Assembly (NCBI GenBank): GCA_020350885.1
Contig: CP070727.1
Coordinates: forward strand, 666,642 to 720,369
DNA: 53,728 nt
Reading direction: 5' to 3'
From: a bacterium
GTDB lineage: Bacteria > Krumholzibacteriota > Krumholzibacteriia > Krumholzibacteriales > Krumholzibacteriaceae
Shown here: piece after piece, positions 18,333 to 28,450 of the stretch
Layout of the letters: every line of letters begins with the position of its first letter
Numbering within the stretch: position 1 is the first letter of the stretch
Position numbers and translations under genes: made by a program
The notes under the pieces: generated by a model
What the model saw: the letters and a program-made list of their open reading frames with translations, nothing else
Told to the model about the DNA's origin: nothing
Database searches by the model: none

Positions 18333-19127
18333 ATGAAGATACTCAAACCGGAGATCGATCTGGATGGTTTCTTCAACGAGGTGGCACGCGGGCGGCACCG
18401 TGTGCTTTTCATCGACTACGACGGAACCCTGGCACCGTTCAGGGTAGAACGCGGCAAGGCAGTGCCGTACCCGGGTGTTCGGGAGCTCCTCGAATCGATA
18501 CTCACCCCCGGGCTGTGCAGGCTGGTCCTGGTGAGCGGGCGTTCGATCGAGGACCTCCTTCCGCTTATCGGCCTGGACCATCCCCCGGAGATCTGGGGAT
18601 GCCACGGATGGGAACGCCGTATGCCGGACGGCACCTACAGTGCGGCCGAACTGGACGAGACCGCACGCAGCGGCCTCCGGTCCGCACAGGCAATCGCACA
18701 GGAACAGGGCTTTGCCGAATTTCTGGAGACGAAGCGGGCCTGTCGTGCCCTGCACTGGCGGGGACTGGACCAGGAATATGTAACGATGGTTCGTAGTAGG
18801 ATCGAGACGCAATGGAGTAAGATCTCGAAGGAATACGGGTTGCGCCTGCTCGAGTTCGATGGTGGTATCGAACTGCATGTGCCCGGACGCAACAAGGGCG
18901 ATGCCGTGAAGACCGTTCTCGACGAGGAGGGCGATGGTGCCGTCGCAGCCTACTGCGGAGACGATCTCACGGACGAGGACGCGTTTCGGGCCATGCGGGG
19001 GCTGGGATTATCGGTTCTCGTCAACGTGCAGTATCACCGGACGGAGGCAGATCTCTGGCTCGAACCGCCGGACGAGTTGCTACTGTTCCTCGAAAGATGG
19101 CTGGACGCATGCAGGAGTGAGACATGA
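18333..19127 (+). CDS. otsB: Trehalose-6-phosphate phosphatase
   Basis: A 264-residue HAD-superfamily phosphatase releasing trehalose. Motif I FIDYDGTLAPF carries the nucleophile and acid Asp; motif II VLVSGRS follows; GCHGWERR is the OtsB cap signature; motif III Lys lies in GRNKGDAVK; motif IV is YCGDDLTDEDAF. ATG at 18333; upstream in-frame starts exist (ORF to 18276) but would overlap the TreT gene end. Its stop overlaps the otsA start as ATGA, so the two-step OtsA/OtsB route is translationally coupled. Confidence 0.94.
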   Translation: MKILKPEIDLDGFFNEVARGRHRVLFIDYDGTLAPFRVERGKAVPYPGVRELLESILTPGLCRLVLVSGRSIEDLLPLIGLDHPPEIWGCHGWERRMPDGTYSAAELDETARSGLRSAQAIAQEQGFAEFLETKRACRALHWRGLDQEYVTMVRSRIETQWSKISKEYGLRLLEFDGGIELHVPGRNKGDAVKTVLDEEGDGAVAAYCGDDLTDEDAFRAMRGLGLSVLVNVQYHRTEADLWLEPPDELLLFLERWLDACRSET

Positions 19128-20605
19128 AACGCGGTATCAAACGGCTTGTAATCGTCTCGAACAGGCTTCCGCTGGTTCTCGTGAAGAGCGGTAAAAAATG
19201 GATCATGCAGCCGGGTTCGGGTGGTCTGGTAACGGCCCTTGCCCCGGTGCTCCGTTACCGCGGCGGGCTTTGGATCGGATGGCCGGGAATACAGGCAACA
19301 GGGGATCTCTCGAAGCCGATCGAGGCGGCCGCCAAGGATCTGGGGTATGCAATGATCCCGATCACCCTGAGCGAGAAGGAGGTCAAGGACTACTATATGG
19401 GAATGTCGAACGAGATCCTCTGGCCCCTCTTTCACGACCTTCAATCGTACACGAACTTCGAACCCCACTACTGGAATTCATACAGGGAGGTCAACCGTCG
19501 CTTTGCCGAAACCATCCACGAGAACAGCAGTGCCGATGATTTTATCTGGATCCATGACTATCATCTCATAAACGTCGCACAGGAGCTTCGAGGCCTCGGC
19601 GTCAGATCAAAAATCGGTTTTTTCCTGCACGTCCCGTTTCCGCCGCTCGATATCTTTGTCAAGCTGCCGTGGCGCACGGAGATCATTGCGGCCCTGTGCG
19701 AATACAATCTCATCGGATTCCAGACGATGCGAGACCGCCGGAATTTCCTGCAATGCCTTCGCGCCCTGAGACATGAGGTCTCCATCCAGGGGAAGGGGCA
19801 GGTAATCACGGTGATCCTCGGAGACCGCGAGGTGCGAATCGGTAGCTTCCCGATCAGCATCGACTTCAACGATTTCGCCCAGCGAGCCGCATCGAAGGAG
19901 ATAGCCGATTCAGCATGGTACATTCACGAGGACCTTCCCACATCGAAGATCGTCCTGGGCATCGACCGCCTCGATTATACGAAAGGGATCCCTTACCGCC
20001 TGAAGGCCTTTCGCACCTTTCTCATGCGGCACCCGGAGCTGCATCGGAAGATCACACTGATACAGGTGGTGGTGCCGAGCCGCAGGAAGATTCCGATGTA
20101 CCGGGATCTCAAAGAGGAAATCGACCGCCTCGTGAGCGAAGTCAACGGGGAATTCACGAGATCGGGATGGGTTCCCATCCATTACATCTACCGCGCCCTC
20201 GACCGGCGGGAGCTCCTCGGTTACTACCGTACGGCGGAAATCGCCCTGATCACGCCGCTCAAGGACGGCATGAATCTCGTGGCGAAGGAGTATTGTGCGA
20301 CGAACATAGAGGAGAGCGGTGTACTCATCCTTAGCGAGTTCGCAGGTGCCGTCGCCCAGCTCCAGCGAAGCGCCCTGCTGGTAAACCCCTATAATATCGA
20401 GGAGGTCGCCGACGCCATCTACCAGGCATACACGATGGATATACACGAGAGGAAGCTCCGCATGAAGAAACTGCGGCAGGGTATCCGCCGTTACGATATC
20501 TACTGGTGGGTGAACTCGTACCTCGAGGCCGCCATTTCCGGAACACTCGATAACTTCCCGCTCCTCGAGGAGTTCATCCCATGGATCGATGACTCGAAAT
20601 CCTGA
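19124..20605 (+). CDS. otsA: Trehalose-6-phosphate synthase
   Basis: A 493-residue GT20 enzyme joining UDP-glucose (or another NDP-glucose) to glucose-6-phosphate. Conserved blocks in order: [73 protein letters not shown] and [11 protein letters not shown]. Length and motif order are standard. ATG 19124 overlaps otsB. With TreT in the same transcript the cell has both a two-step and a one-step trehalose route, a combination suited to osmotic or desiccation stress. Confidence 0.95.
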   Translation: MKRGIKRLVIVSNRLPLVLVKSGKKWIMQPGSGGLVTALAPVLRYRGGLWIGWPGIQATGDLSKPIEAAAKDLGYAMIPITLSEKEVKDYYMGMSNEILWPLFHDLQSYTNFEPHYWNSYREVNRRFAETIHENSSADDFIWIHDYHLINVAQELRGLGVRSKIGFFLHVPFPPLDIFVKLPWRTEIIAALCEYNLIGFQTMRDRRNFLQCLRALRHEVSIQGKGQVITVILGDREVRIGSFPISIDFNDFAQRAASKEIADSAWYIHEDLPTSKIVLGIDRLDYTKGIPYRLKAFRTFLMRHPELHRKITLIQVVVPSRRKIPMYRDLKEEIDRLVSEVNGEFTRSGWVPIHYIYRALDRRELLGYYRTAEIALITPLKDGMNLVAKEYCATNIEESGVLILSEFAGAVAQLQRSALLVNPYNIEEVADAIYQAYTMDIHERKLRMKKLRQGIRRYDIYWWVNSYLEAAISGTLDNFPLLEEFIPWIDDSKS

Positions 20606-20633
20606 ATTCGGGTTCGGGAAAGAGAGATGTACG

Positions 20634-21950
20634 GTGCAGTCGCCGCTCAACAACTTTACCTCCTTCTGGAAGATACCCCCCGCCGGGAAGGACGGCACCC
20701 CTTACTACCTCGAGCATCCCGGCAGGGGTACGAAGCCGCAACTCGTCCGTTTCGGACCGTCGACGCACCTCTACGTCACACTGCCAGAGGGTGACGATGT
20801 GAATCCGGCCCCGACCGGTACGATTCCGTTCAATCCCGACGAAGCGGTAGAGAACCTGCTCTTCGAACGGTACCGGACCGTCAAGGAATCGAAGAACCTG
20901 TGCCTGGCCCTCTACTACAGGGCGAAGCCGCACCTTCCCCGGCGGGCGCAGCTCGCATTCCGCCGTCTCTACAGCTACCGGCAACGAAGGAAGCGGTTCC
21001 CCACCTGGCCTTTCGATCCCTCGCTGTACGAGCTCTATCGCTTTCTGCTCTCGTGCGAGATGAAGATCAGGGAAGAACACGAACTGCCCTACATCGGATT
21101 CTGGCCAGAGGGGAAGCGGTTCTGCTTCGTCATGACCCACGATGTCGAAACGGCCGAGGGTTTTAGGAATATCGATAGACTTGCTGCGATCGAGCGGGAA
21201 CGGGATATCCGCTCGTCCTGGAATATCGTTCCCCGGCAGTATCCTTACACGGAGGAGAAACTCGAGGAGCTCGCCGCCGACGGCTTCGAGATCGGTGTAC
21301 ACGGACTCTATCACGACGGACGGCTCTTCAGCTCACGCCAGACATTCGACGACCGGCTACCGGAGCTGAACGAAGCTTTCAGGAAGATGAACTCGATCGG
21401 TTTTCGTTCACCCGCCACGCACCGGAATGCCGAATGGATGTCCGGGCTCGAATGCCGCTATGACTCATCCTTCCCGGATACCGATCCATTCGAACCGCAA
21501 GCAGGCGGAAGCCTTTCCCTGTTCCCATTCTTTCTAAACGGCCTCCTCGAGCTTCCCTACACCCTCCCTCAGGATCATACGCTCTTCGAGATACTGGGCG
21601 AGTCGTCGATCGACATCTGGACGAGAAAGATTGATTGGATCGCACGCTGCGGGGGAATGGCGCTTGCTATCATTCATCCCGATTACATGACCAGCGAGAA
21701 GCGGCTCGATTGTGTACGGAGGCTTCTCGACCACATCCTGGAACGTGCGGACGTGTGGGTCGCCACACCGAGGGATGTATGCCGCTGGTGGCATGCGCGT
21801 AACAATGCCCGCTGGGACGAGTCCGGTGCCATCCGGCCATACGAAGCACACGACATTCCCTGGGCGATACCCAGAGCGAGAGCGGTACTCGAGCAGCAAC
21901 GCCTGACCGTCGAGGCACCCGGAGGACCGCTCGAAGCTGCTTTTGAATGA
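20634..21950 (+). CDS. Polysaccharide-deacetylase-like protein (NodB homology, CE4)
   Basis: A 438-residue protein. The NodB-type domain occupies about residues 160-370: FVMTHDVE supplies the metal/catalytic Asp, GVHGLYHDGR the two metal His, FRSPATHRN the third motif Arg, and IIHPDY the late His motif. The N-terminal 150 residues are unassigned and lack a clear signal peptide. I chose the GTG at 20634 (GAGAG upstream); an ATG at 20589 would overlap otsA by 17 bases. It is the fifth gene of the trehalose operon. It may remove N-acetyl groups from an exopolysaccharide sugar or act on a lipid-linked sugar; the substrate is unknown. Confidence 0.75.
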   Translation: MQSPLNNFTSFWKIPPAGKDGTPYYLEHPGRGTKPQLVRFGPSTHLYVTLPEGDDVNPAPTGTIPFNPDEAVENLLFERYRTVKESKNLCLALYYRAKPHLPRRAQLAFRRLYSYRQRRKRFPTWPFDPSLYELYRFLLSCEMKIREEHELPYIGFWPEGKRFCFVMTHDVETAEGFRNIDRLAAIERERDIRSSWNIVPRQYPYTEEKLEELAADGFEIGVHGLYHDGRLFSSRQTFDDRLPELNEAFRKMNSIGFRSPATHRNAEWMSGLECRYDSSFPDTDPFEPQAGGSLSLFPFFLNGLLELPYTLPQDHTLFEILGESSIDIWTRKIDWIARCGGMALAIIHPDYMTSEKRLDCVRRLLDHILERADVWVATPRDVCRWWHARNNARWDESGAIRPYEAHDIPWAIPRARAVLEQQRLTVEAPGGPLEAAFE

Positions 21951-21998
21951 TACGATCGGTCTACATGGTGGCTGCGGTATGATGGTATGGGAGCTGCG

Positions 21999-23198
21999 AT
22001 GAAGGTTTGTTTTTTCTCTCCCACCGCGTACGCATACTTCTACCCTACAGATTCGGGATGGGCGGGTGGAGCGGAGAATCAGCAGGTCATGATCGCCAAG
22101 CATATGGTCAACCGTGGGATCAACGTCTCGTTTATTGTCGGTGATTACGGACAACCCGATGCGGAGCTGGTCGAAGGCATCACCCTGATCAAATCGTTCG
22201 AACCCTTCAAGGGAAACCGGAAGCTCCGTTTTGTATCCGACATGTTGAAGATCCAGCGTGCGATGAAGATCGCAGACGCCGATATCTACAACCAGAGGTC
22301 CACCTCCTTTTTCACGGGTCAGCTCTCCTACTTCGCCTCGCGTCTCGGAAGGCCATTTACCTTCTCGATCGGGATCGACTACAACTGCTATCCAGACGGC
22401 GGGGGGCTCCTGCCGCTTCCGATCTCGCTCCTCTACCGCTACGGGATACGCAATTCGGCGGCGGTGATCGCCCAGTCCCACGATCAGAAGCGTATCTTCT
22501 CGAAAAACTTCGACAAGGAGCCGGTGGTTATACGAAACGGCATCGAAATCGTACCCCGGAGCGAGATGGCGCCATCCGAGAATCATATCGTCCCGGCCGC
22601 ACCCGATGCGGATGCATCGATCGCTCGAACGCAGCCGAAACTTCTTGAGTTTCTCTGGGTGGGAAGCATCAGGCGCCGGAAACATCCGGAGCTCTATCTC
22701 GATCTCGCCCAGGCGGTACCCGAGGCCGACTTTACCCTCATCGGCGGTGAGGGAGACGATGAGGCATTTTACAGAGAGATCGTGGCCCGTACGGAGACAA
22801 TCGAAAATCTACACTATGAGGGCTTCATACCGCATCGGAACATAACGCAATACTACCGCCGCTGCTTCGCCTATGTGAACACATCGACCATAGAGGGATT
22901 CCCCAATACATACCTCTACTCATGGATGTACGGTGCGCCGGTCCTCACCATAGAGATCGATCCCGATCGGATCATCGTCGAAAACGGTATCGGGGAAACC
23001 ACCGGCTCGTTCGAGGGGCTTGTAGAAGCGGTGCGCCGCCTGTGCCAGAATCCCGGTAGACGGATCGAGATGTCACGCCGTGCACGCGACTATGTCGAGC
23101 GGCACCACGATATCGCCGTTACCGGTGATAACTATATCGAGCTCTTCGAACGGCTGCTTACGAGCTCGTCCAGGAGTCGTTCCAGCCGGTCGGCATAG
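21999..23198 (+). CDS. Glycosyltransferase family 4
   Basis: A 399-residue GT4 protein. N-terminal KVCFFSPTAYAYFYPTDSGWAGGAENQ has the GGAE motif near residue 27. Later come LEFLWVGSIRRRKHPELYL and the donor motif in NTSTIEGFPNTYLYSWMYGAPVLT, where E-x7-E is atypical. The start ATG at 21999 has GGGAG 6 bases upstream. It ends the rightward operon and its last 67 bases overlap the 3' end of the convergent gene at 23132-24364. Donor unknown. Confidence 0.85.
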   Translation: MKVCFFSPTAYAYFYPTDSGWAGGAENQQVMIAKHMVNRGINVSFIVGDYGQPDAELVEGITLIKSFEPFKGNRKLRFVSDMLKIQRAMKIADADIYNQRSTSFFTGQLSYFASRLGRPFTFSIGIDYNCYPDGGGLLPLPISLLYRYGIRNSAAVIAQSHDQKRIFSKNFDKEPVVIRNGIEIVPRSEMAPSENHIVPAAPDADASIARTQPKLLEFLWVGSIRRRKHPELYLDLAQAVPEADFTLIGGEGDDEAFYREIVARTETIENLHYEGFIPHRNITQYYRRCFAYVNTSTIEGFPNTYLYSWMYGAPVLTIEIDPDRIIVENGIGETTGSFEGLVEAVRRLCQNPGRRIEMSRRARDYVERHHDIAVTGDNYIELFERLLTSSSRSRSSRSA

Positions 23199-24364
23199 GA
23201 TGACATGGAGAAATTCCTCTCGGCCCAGTAACGGGCGTTCATCCCTATCCGGGAGGCTTCATCACCGTCGTCGATCAACCGGGCGATGGCCGCGGCAAGT
23301 TCACGTGGCTCCTCCGCCTCGAGGTATTCACTGCCCGGCGTAAGGCCCATTCCCGCAACACCCACCGGTGTGCTCACGACGGGAGTGGCCATTGCCGCCG
23401 CCTCCATCATCCTGATCCGCACACCGCCGCCGAACCTGAGAGGCAGAACCATCAGCGAGCACTCGCCGAGGTACGGCCGGATATCCTGCACCCTCCCGAA
23501 GAAACGCACCGATGCCCCTCCGTACCCGAGGAGCCCTGGGTCCGCCCCCCCGCCCACGACATCGACGCAAGCATCCCTGTGACGTGCCCGCACGAGGGGA
23601 AATACCTTCTCGAGAAAGAAATGGAGCGCGTCCCGGTTGAAATCGGCATCCAGAGCCCCGAGGAAGAGGATGCGGTGGGGATCGCGTTCGAAGGCATCCC
23701 GTCGGTACGAGTCAAGATCGATGGCGAGTGGGAGTGTTCGGACCGTCTTCGTGGTATCGGCCGCAAGCGCTGTGATGCTTTCCGCGTCACGATCCGTAAC
23801 GGTCAAGACCGTCTCGTAGCTGCGGTACGCCTCCTTTTCGGTCCGCTCCCCCATCCGGGCAGCCCGGGAGGCGAGGATGCGACGGAGACCGCCCCGTGCA
23901 TACCGTAGCCGCTCCCTGTTCACGAGGTAGTCGATATCGTATGTAACGAGGGCGCAGCGCACCCCTTCGAGACGGCGGGGCAGGTTGTAATGATGCCAGT
24001 ATGAGACGAGGACGAGATCGGCGCCGGTTGCGTGCACCGTATGAACGATTCTATCGATGTAGGGACGCGGTGTTGCGTAGAGAACCTGTACCGGAATCCC
24101 CGTCACGAGAGAGGTAAGATGATTTTTAACCTTGTGCAGCATGCGATGCACCCTGCTACGCTTGTTCGGCGCCAGGAGCGGGTGAACCTGTACCGTCTCC
24201 CCTTCCAGGCCTCGTACGGCCGCAATCTCCCGGTTTTCGAGGACCATCGTAACGAGCGCCACCTCGTGGCGCTCGGAGAGACCGCGGATCAGGTTCACGA
24301 CGAGCCTGTCGATACCCCTGGTGACAGGGCAGGGTGTGTATGAAAGGGCCAGCACTATCTTCAT
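23132..24364 (-). CDS. Glycosyltransferase family 4
   Basis: A 410-residue GT4 protein beginning KIVLALSYTPCPVTRGIDRLVVNLIRGL. TLPLAIDLDSY and ILFLGALDADFNRDALHFFLEKVFP form the donor Rossmann domain, and LPLRFGGGVRIRMMEAAAMATPVVST is the C-terminal donor loop, of the RFGGGVRIKxxEA type seen in many capsule GT4 proteins. The start at 24364 overlaps the upstream gene's stop as ATGA; the open frame to 24520 lies inside that gene. It terminates inside the opposing gene, a 67-base tail-to-tail overlap. Confidence 0.87.
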   Translation of the reverse strand: MKIVLALSYTPCPVTRGIDRLVVNLIRGLSERHEVALVTMVLENREIAAVRGLEGETVQVHPLLAPNKRSRVHRMLHKVKNHLTSLVTGIPVQVLYATPRPYIDRIVHTVHATGADLVLVSYWHHYNLPRRLEGVRCALVTYDIDYLVNRERLRYARGGLRRILASRAARMGERTEKEAYRSYETVLTVTDRDAESITALAADTTKTVRTLPLAIDLDSYRRDAFERDPHRILFLGALDADFNRDALHFFLEKVFPLVRARHRDACVDVVGGGADPGLLGYGGASVRFFGRVQDIRPYLGECSLMVLPLRFGGGVRIRMMEAAAMATPVVSTPVGVAGMGLTPGSEYLEAEEPRELAAAIARLIDDGDEASRIGMNARYWAERNFSMSSYADRLERLLDELVSSRSKSSI

Positions 24365-25524
24365 CGATTGTCCCCCGGAAGATCGATCAGCTCCCCGTAT
24401 ACGGCGACCGTTCGGGAGACGCTGTTCTCTATTCCGAAATCCCTTTCGAACCGCTGACGTCCGGCCGCCCCCATCCTGGCGCAAGCACCGGCGTCGTCGA
24501 GAAGAACCGACAGGGCACATGCGAGCTTATCCGGGTCACCAGGGGACACCAGCATACCGCTCACACCGTCCGAGACCAGCTCCGGGATACCGTAGATCCT
24601 GCTCGCCACGACGGGAAGACCTGCCGCCATGGCCTCGATGATCACGTAGGGTGTCGCCTCGATGAGCGACGGTACAACGAGCATATCGGCTTCGGCGAGC
24701 AGCGCGGGGACATCGTTCCGTTGCCCGAGGAAATGAACGCGGCCGGCGAGCCCGAGTGCCGCTGCCACCCGTCTATACTCATTCCCTGCTTCCCCCTCTC
24801 CAACCGCGACGAGATGCACATGGGCAGGAAGCTGTGTCATCGCCTCGAACAGGGTGGGATGCCCTTTGCGTTCGCAGAGGGCCGCTACGACGATCAGCAC
24901 GTGCACCCCGGGATCGAGTGAGAGTTGCTCCCTGAGCCCTGCCGGCGGGACCTCGCCCGGATCGGGTATCCCGTTGTGGACCACGCGGATCTTGCCCCTC
25001 GGAACGCGGTGGATATCGGTAAGATGAGTGCGGTTGTCTTCGCTAACGGTGATCACGCGATCCACCCACCGTGTCCCAAAGCTCTTGAGCAGTCGCGCCT
25101 TCGTAAAGGTCGGGACCATTGCAAGGTGCTCCGTCGTTACGATCCTCCTCACACCGGCACAACGTGCAAGCGGTGCCGCAAGGCTGAACTGGGCGTCGAA
25201 CGGCCCCGGCAGATTCATATGGAGTATGGCCGGCTCGAGCCGCCGCAGGACCGAGATAAATTCCGGGACACCGCGCAGTGAAAACGGCAACCGCAGTGAT
25301 ACCTCGTGTACCGGAACGCCGGCCCCATCCATCCACGATTTGAGCGGGGCCAGGGCGGGATTGCGGTTTACGATGAGCACCGCCCTGAACCGCGCCTGAT
25401 CGAGATGGTAGGCGAGAAGCCAGAGATAGCGCTCCGCACCTCCGGTGTAGGGGGCATCGGAGAAGTACGCTATCAGGGGTCGGCCGTCCTTACGGTCCTC
25501 TCTCACGAAACGTCTCCAGGTCAC
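24361..25524 (-). CDS. Glycosyltransferase family 4
   Basis: A 387-residue GT4 protein. The N-terminus has LIAYFSDAPYTGGAERYLWLL with GGAE, then VVHNGIPDP, VAALCERKGHPTLFEAM and the E-x7-E of PSLIEATPYVIIEAMAAGLPVVA. The start is GTG 25524 with a GC-rich upstream, so it is the least certain part. Next gene overlaps by ATGA, forming a coupled pair of GT4 enzymes at the end of the leftward capsule run. Sugar specificity unknown. Confidence 0.87.
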   Translation of the reverse strand: MTWRRFVREDRKDGRPLIAYFSDAPYTGGAERYLWLLAYHLDQARFRAVLIVNRNPALAPLKSWMDGAGVPVHEVSLRLPFSLRGVPEFISVLRRLEPAILHMNLPGPFDAQFSLAAPLARCAGVRRIVTTEHLAMVPTFTKARLLKSFGTRWVDRVITVSEDNRTHLTDIHRVPRGKIRVVHNGIPDPGEVPPAGLREQLSLDPGVHVLIVVAALCERKGHPTLFEAMTQLPAHVHLVAVGEGEAGNEYRRVAAALGLAGRVHFLGQRNDVPALLAEADMLVVPSLIEATPYVIIEAMAAGLPVVASRIYGIPELVSDGVSGMLVSPGDPDKLACALSVLLDDAGACARMGAAGRQRFERDFGIENSVSRTVAVYGELIDLPGDNR

Positions 25525-25571
25525 CGCACGCCCCGCCCGCCTTCCGGGCGGACGTGCGGGTTTGCGGCATC

Positions 25572-28397
25572 CTACCCCTCATTCCTCAACTGGATCTCGG
25601 CGACGAGCTCACCGTGGAACGAATCCTCATCCAGCAGGTAGTCCCCGATAATCCTGTTCTCGAGAAACGCCGGGCGCCGCACGGTCACCCGTATCGTGTA
25701 CCTTCCACGGGCCATGGTATCCGGAAGCGGTATCTCGAAGTCCTGCCGCACCAGCTCACCGGGCACCCACTGCTCTGGAAGAACGTACCCGCTCCTGAGC
25801 GGTCCCGATCTCGTGTGTCGGTACTTGATATCATGCTCGGCTTCGATGCCCCGCCGGTACTGCTTGCCGTACCACCGCCGGTAAAAGGAGCCTTTGGGAT
25901 AGCTCGTATCGAGTCTCATCGTCCATTCCAAGGGAAACCAGAACGCTACCGTTCTGCGCACCCGCCAGCAGAAAAAGCCGCGCAGGACCGAACCGGGGCG
26001 TGGCGCACGATCCTCGATCGTAAGGGATTCGAGCTCGATACACCCATCGGCGTCGAGAAGCCTGCCCACAACGAAGCGGTGGCCCCCTGTGGTCTCTCCC
26101 TCCTCGAATCGCTCGCTCCACTTCCCCTCGCCCCCCTCATCACGCCGGCGGGTATCACCGCTCACCGTCTCTGGAACCTCACCGGGGCTCTCTGCGCTTT
26201 CTTCACAGACGAGAGGATCGGCGTAACGTTCCACACAGCTGTTCCGGCTTGCGGTCACGAGGGAATCGCGGGCCACCTCGAAGAGATAAAATCCATCCGC
26301 AGAATGAATCGGGCGGAGAACCGCCGGGCAGGAGCGGAACTTCGACAGAACGAGATCGTACTCCCCAGGCTCGGTGATGCAGAAGAACCGCGAGCGCTCG
26401 AGGGAATTAGTGTTGAAGAGGATGTAGTCCGCTTCACGTTCGTAGAGAAATTGCATACTGTGCGATAACGGCACCGCAGGACTAAAGAGATCGCGAACAC
26501 CCTCGAGCCGCCGAACGGCGGCCGTATCGGTGGGAGAACAGTGCTGATCGAGTGTAACCACCACGAAGTGATCGGTGAAAGCGGATAGGATATAGCTCGT
26601 TCTCGGATCCGAAACGAGTACCGAATGATCGGGAATCGCATCCCCAACGTACTCGAAGAGGGAGATGTAGGGCCGGTCGATCTCCACATCCCTGTACACG
26701 ATCGTATGCAGGTAGTTCTTCATGGCATGAATGGAATAGAGTCCGGGAAACCAAATAATGAGCGCCAAAACGATACCGGCGACCGAGCGCTGTGCGATAT
26801 TGATACCGATGGACCGGAGCCGCTGGGACTGTGAGGATGCACGGGAACTCGTACCGGTTGCACTCGGGGACTCCCCCCTCCTGCGCTCCCCCTGAACCCC
26901 ATACATCCGTCCTGCCCGATGGGGCCGGAGCCGCCTTGGAGCGAAAACCGCCCTGCCCAGTCCCGCAAGCAGCAGTGCGAGCATCGACATCAGGGGGGCC
27001 GCATAGAGCAACCGGTAGTGAAGGTACCCGAGCCGTCCCTCGAGCCACGGGGCCGTCACCGGATCGAGCACCAGTGCTACGGGGACGATGAAGAGGATCG
27101 CCGTCATATTGCGGGCGCGCGAGCCCCGCTGCAGCAGGAACAGGAAGGGAAACAGCACGAGTGCCACGAAAAAGACCATCCCGAACCGGGAGAGTATCTC
27201 GACCGGATCGACCACCGCCAGTCCCCCGGAGAGAACGAGCATGCCTTGCCGGTGGGTATGGATCTCGTTGAAGGGGGCAACGGTGAACGCAGCCCGCACG
27301 ACGACCGGTACGGCAAGCGCTGCGGCCTGGAGTACCGCACAGAGCCAGAACCTGCGGCGCAGCAGGTGCGTTCGTTCGATGCACAGCACGTAGATACAGA
27401 TAGCGAGCAGTATCACACCGATCCACAGTGCATAGACGAGATGAACGGATGCACCGATCAGGGCCGTAAGAACTGTTGCTCCCAGATAGCGCCTCCCCCC
27501 TGCCGTGCAGTACCGGATAAGGGATCCGGCGCCCAGCCAGAGAAGTATCTGTGCCACGTTCCTGCTGAATCCGAGCTTCGTAAACCATCGAATCCCCTCC
27601 CCCCTGAAAAAGAGAAGCAGGCAGACAAGGGAAAGAAGCGCGTACGCGTCCGAACCGAGGAGTCTGCGGGCGAAGTAGTAAAAGGCGGCCAGGGCTATAG
27701 CAACGAGAAACGACGGCAGAACGATCCAGAGGAACTCGGGGGGCGCATCCGCCTGGTAGGCCCAGAGGGAAAGGACGGGATGCCAGAGTCCCTTCCGGGG
27801 ATCAAAAGCGGCACCATCGCCATTACGGTAGAACGAATCCCCGGGAAAGATCCGTCCGCTGTCGATGCTTCTTCGAATGAAGCTCAGATGATCGAGCGAA
27901 TCGGCTTGGACCGAGAGGTTCCCGTTCTCGTAGAAGAGGACAAAACAACCGATAAAGATCAGCAGCACGAGAACGGCAACAGCCACCCTTCTGCGTCTGT
28001 CCCCCCGTCTCGCCGGGAGACTGAGACCGAGCAGCTCGAGGAACGAATGTTTGTTCCGGTAAGCCGAGAGACGGTGTTCGAAGAGCAGCAGCACAATATC
28101 GACAGCAGCGCCGATGCTCATGATCGTGGTAAGTGTCACACCGGGAATGAAGCCCACAGTGACGAGCACAGAGGCAAAGGCCAGACCCGCCAGGAAGGTG
28201 AAACAGAGCACATCGATGTTTCCCGTGAACGAGCCGCCGAGGATTCTACACAGTACAAAGCCCGGAAGGACGAAGAGGACATAGAAGGCGAGTACAATAC
28301 CGAGGATATCCGGTCCCGGGGCGACCCGTAGTCCCGTCAGCAGGGAAAGCAGGACCACCAGCACATTGAAGAAAAGGAACGCAGTCCGGCCTCTCAA
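25572..28397 (-). CDS. Large integral-membrane protein, GT-C-glycosyltransferase-like, with C-terminal soluble domain
   Basis: A 941-residue protein. The first ~470 residues hold many hydrophobic segments (I count roughly 11-13), beginning AFLFFNVLVVLLSLLTGL. A non-membrane loop after the early helices contains SLDHLSFIRR and a run GDSFYRNGDGAAFDPRKGLWH, like the acidic first loop of GT-C enzymes that use polyprenyl-phosphate sugars. The ~350 C-terminal residues are soluble and end in a predicted beta-rich part (HRFVVGRLLDADGCIELE to ELVAEIQLRN) resembling the jelly-roll tails of some capsule membrane proteins. Start is a TTG with GAGGAG upstream. It follows a 4-TM flippase and a GT2 gene. 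Wzy polymerase is an alternative role. Confidence 0.6.
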   Translation of the reverse strand: MRGRTAFLFFNVLVVLLSLLTGLRVAPGPDILGIVLAFYVLFVLPGFVLCRILGGSFTGNIDVLCFTFLAGLAFASVLVTVGFIPGVTLTTIMSIGAAVDIVLLLFEHRLSAYRNKHSFLELLGLSLPARRGDRRRRVAVAVLVLLIFIGCFVLFYENGNLSVQADSLDHLSFIRRSIDSGRIFPGDSFYRNGDGAAFDPRKGLWHPVLSLWAYQADAPPEFLWIVLPSFLVAIALAAFYYFARRLLGSDAYALLSLVCLLLFFRGEGIRWFTKLGFSRNVAQILLWLGAGSLIRYCTAGGRRYLGATVLTALIGASVHLVYALWIGVILLAICIYVLCIERTHLLRRRFWLCAVLQAAALAVPVVVRAAFTVAPFNEIHTHRQGMLVLSGGLAVVDPVEILSRFGMVFFVALVLFPFLFLLQRGSRARNMTAILFIVPVALVLDPVTAPWLEGRLGYLHYRLLYAAPLMSMLALLLAGLGRAVFAPRRLRPHRAGRMYGVQGERRRGESPSATGTSSRASSQSQRLRSIGINIAQRSVAGIVLALIIWFPGLYSIHAMKNYLHTIVYRDVEIDRPYISLFEYVGDAIPDHSVLVSDPRTSYILSAFTDHFVVVTLDQHCSPTDTAAVRRLEGVRDLFSPAVPLSHSMQFLYEREADYILFNTNSLERSRFFCITEPGEYDLVLSKFRSCPAVLRPIHSADGFYLFEVARDSLVTASRNSCVERYADPLVCEESAESPGEVPETVSGDTRRRDEGGEGKWSERFEEGETTGGHRFVVGRLLDADGCIELESLTIEDRAPRPGSVLRGFFCWRVRRTVAFWFPLEWTMRLDTSYPKGSFYRRWYGKQYRRGIEAEHDIKYRHTRSGPLRSGYVLPEQWVPGELVRQDFEIPLPDTMARGRYTIRVTVRRPAFLENRIIGDYLLDEDSFHGELVAEIQLRNEG

Positions 28398-28450
28398 CGC
28401 AGCGAACTCCTCATCTATGCGGCCCCCCTGATCGTATCCTGACGGATGGC

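Noticed and set aside
26919..28331. 470-residue open frame on the plus strand
   Set aside because: It is antisense to the membrane protein gene and has a repetitive charged composition, the usual mirror of hydrophobic codons.
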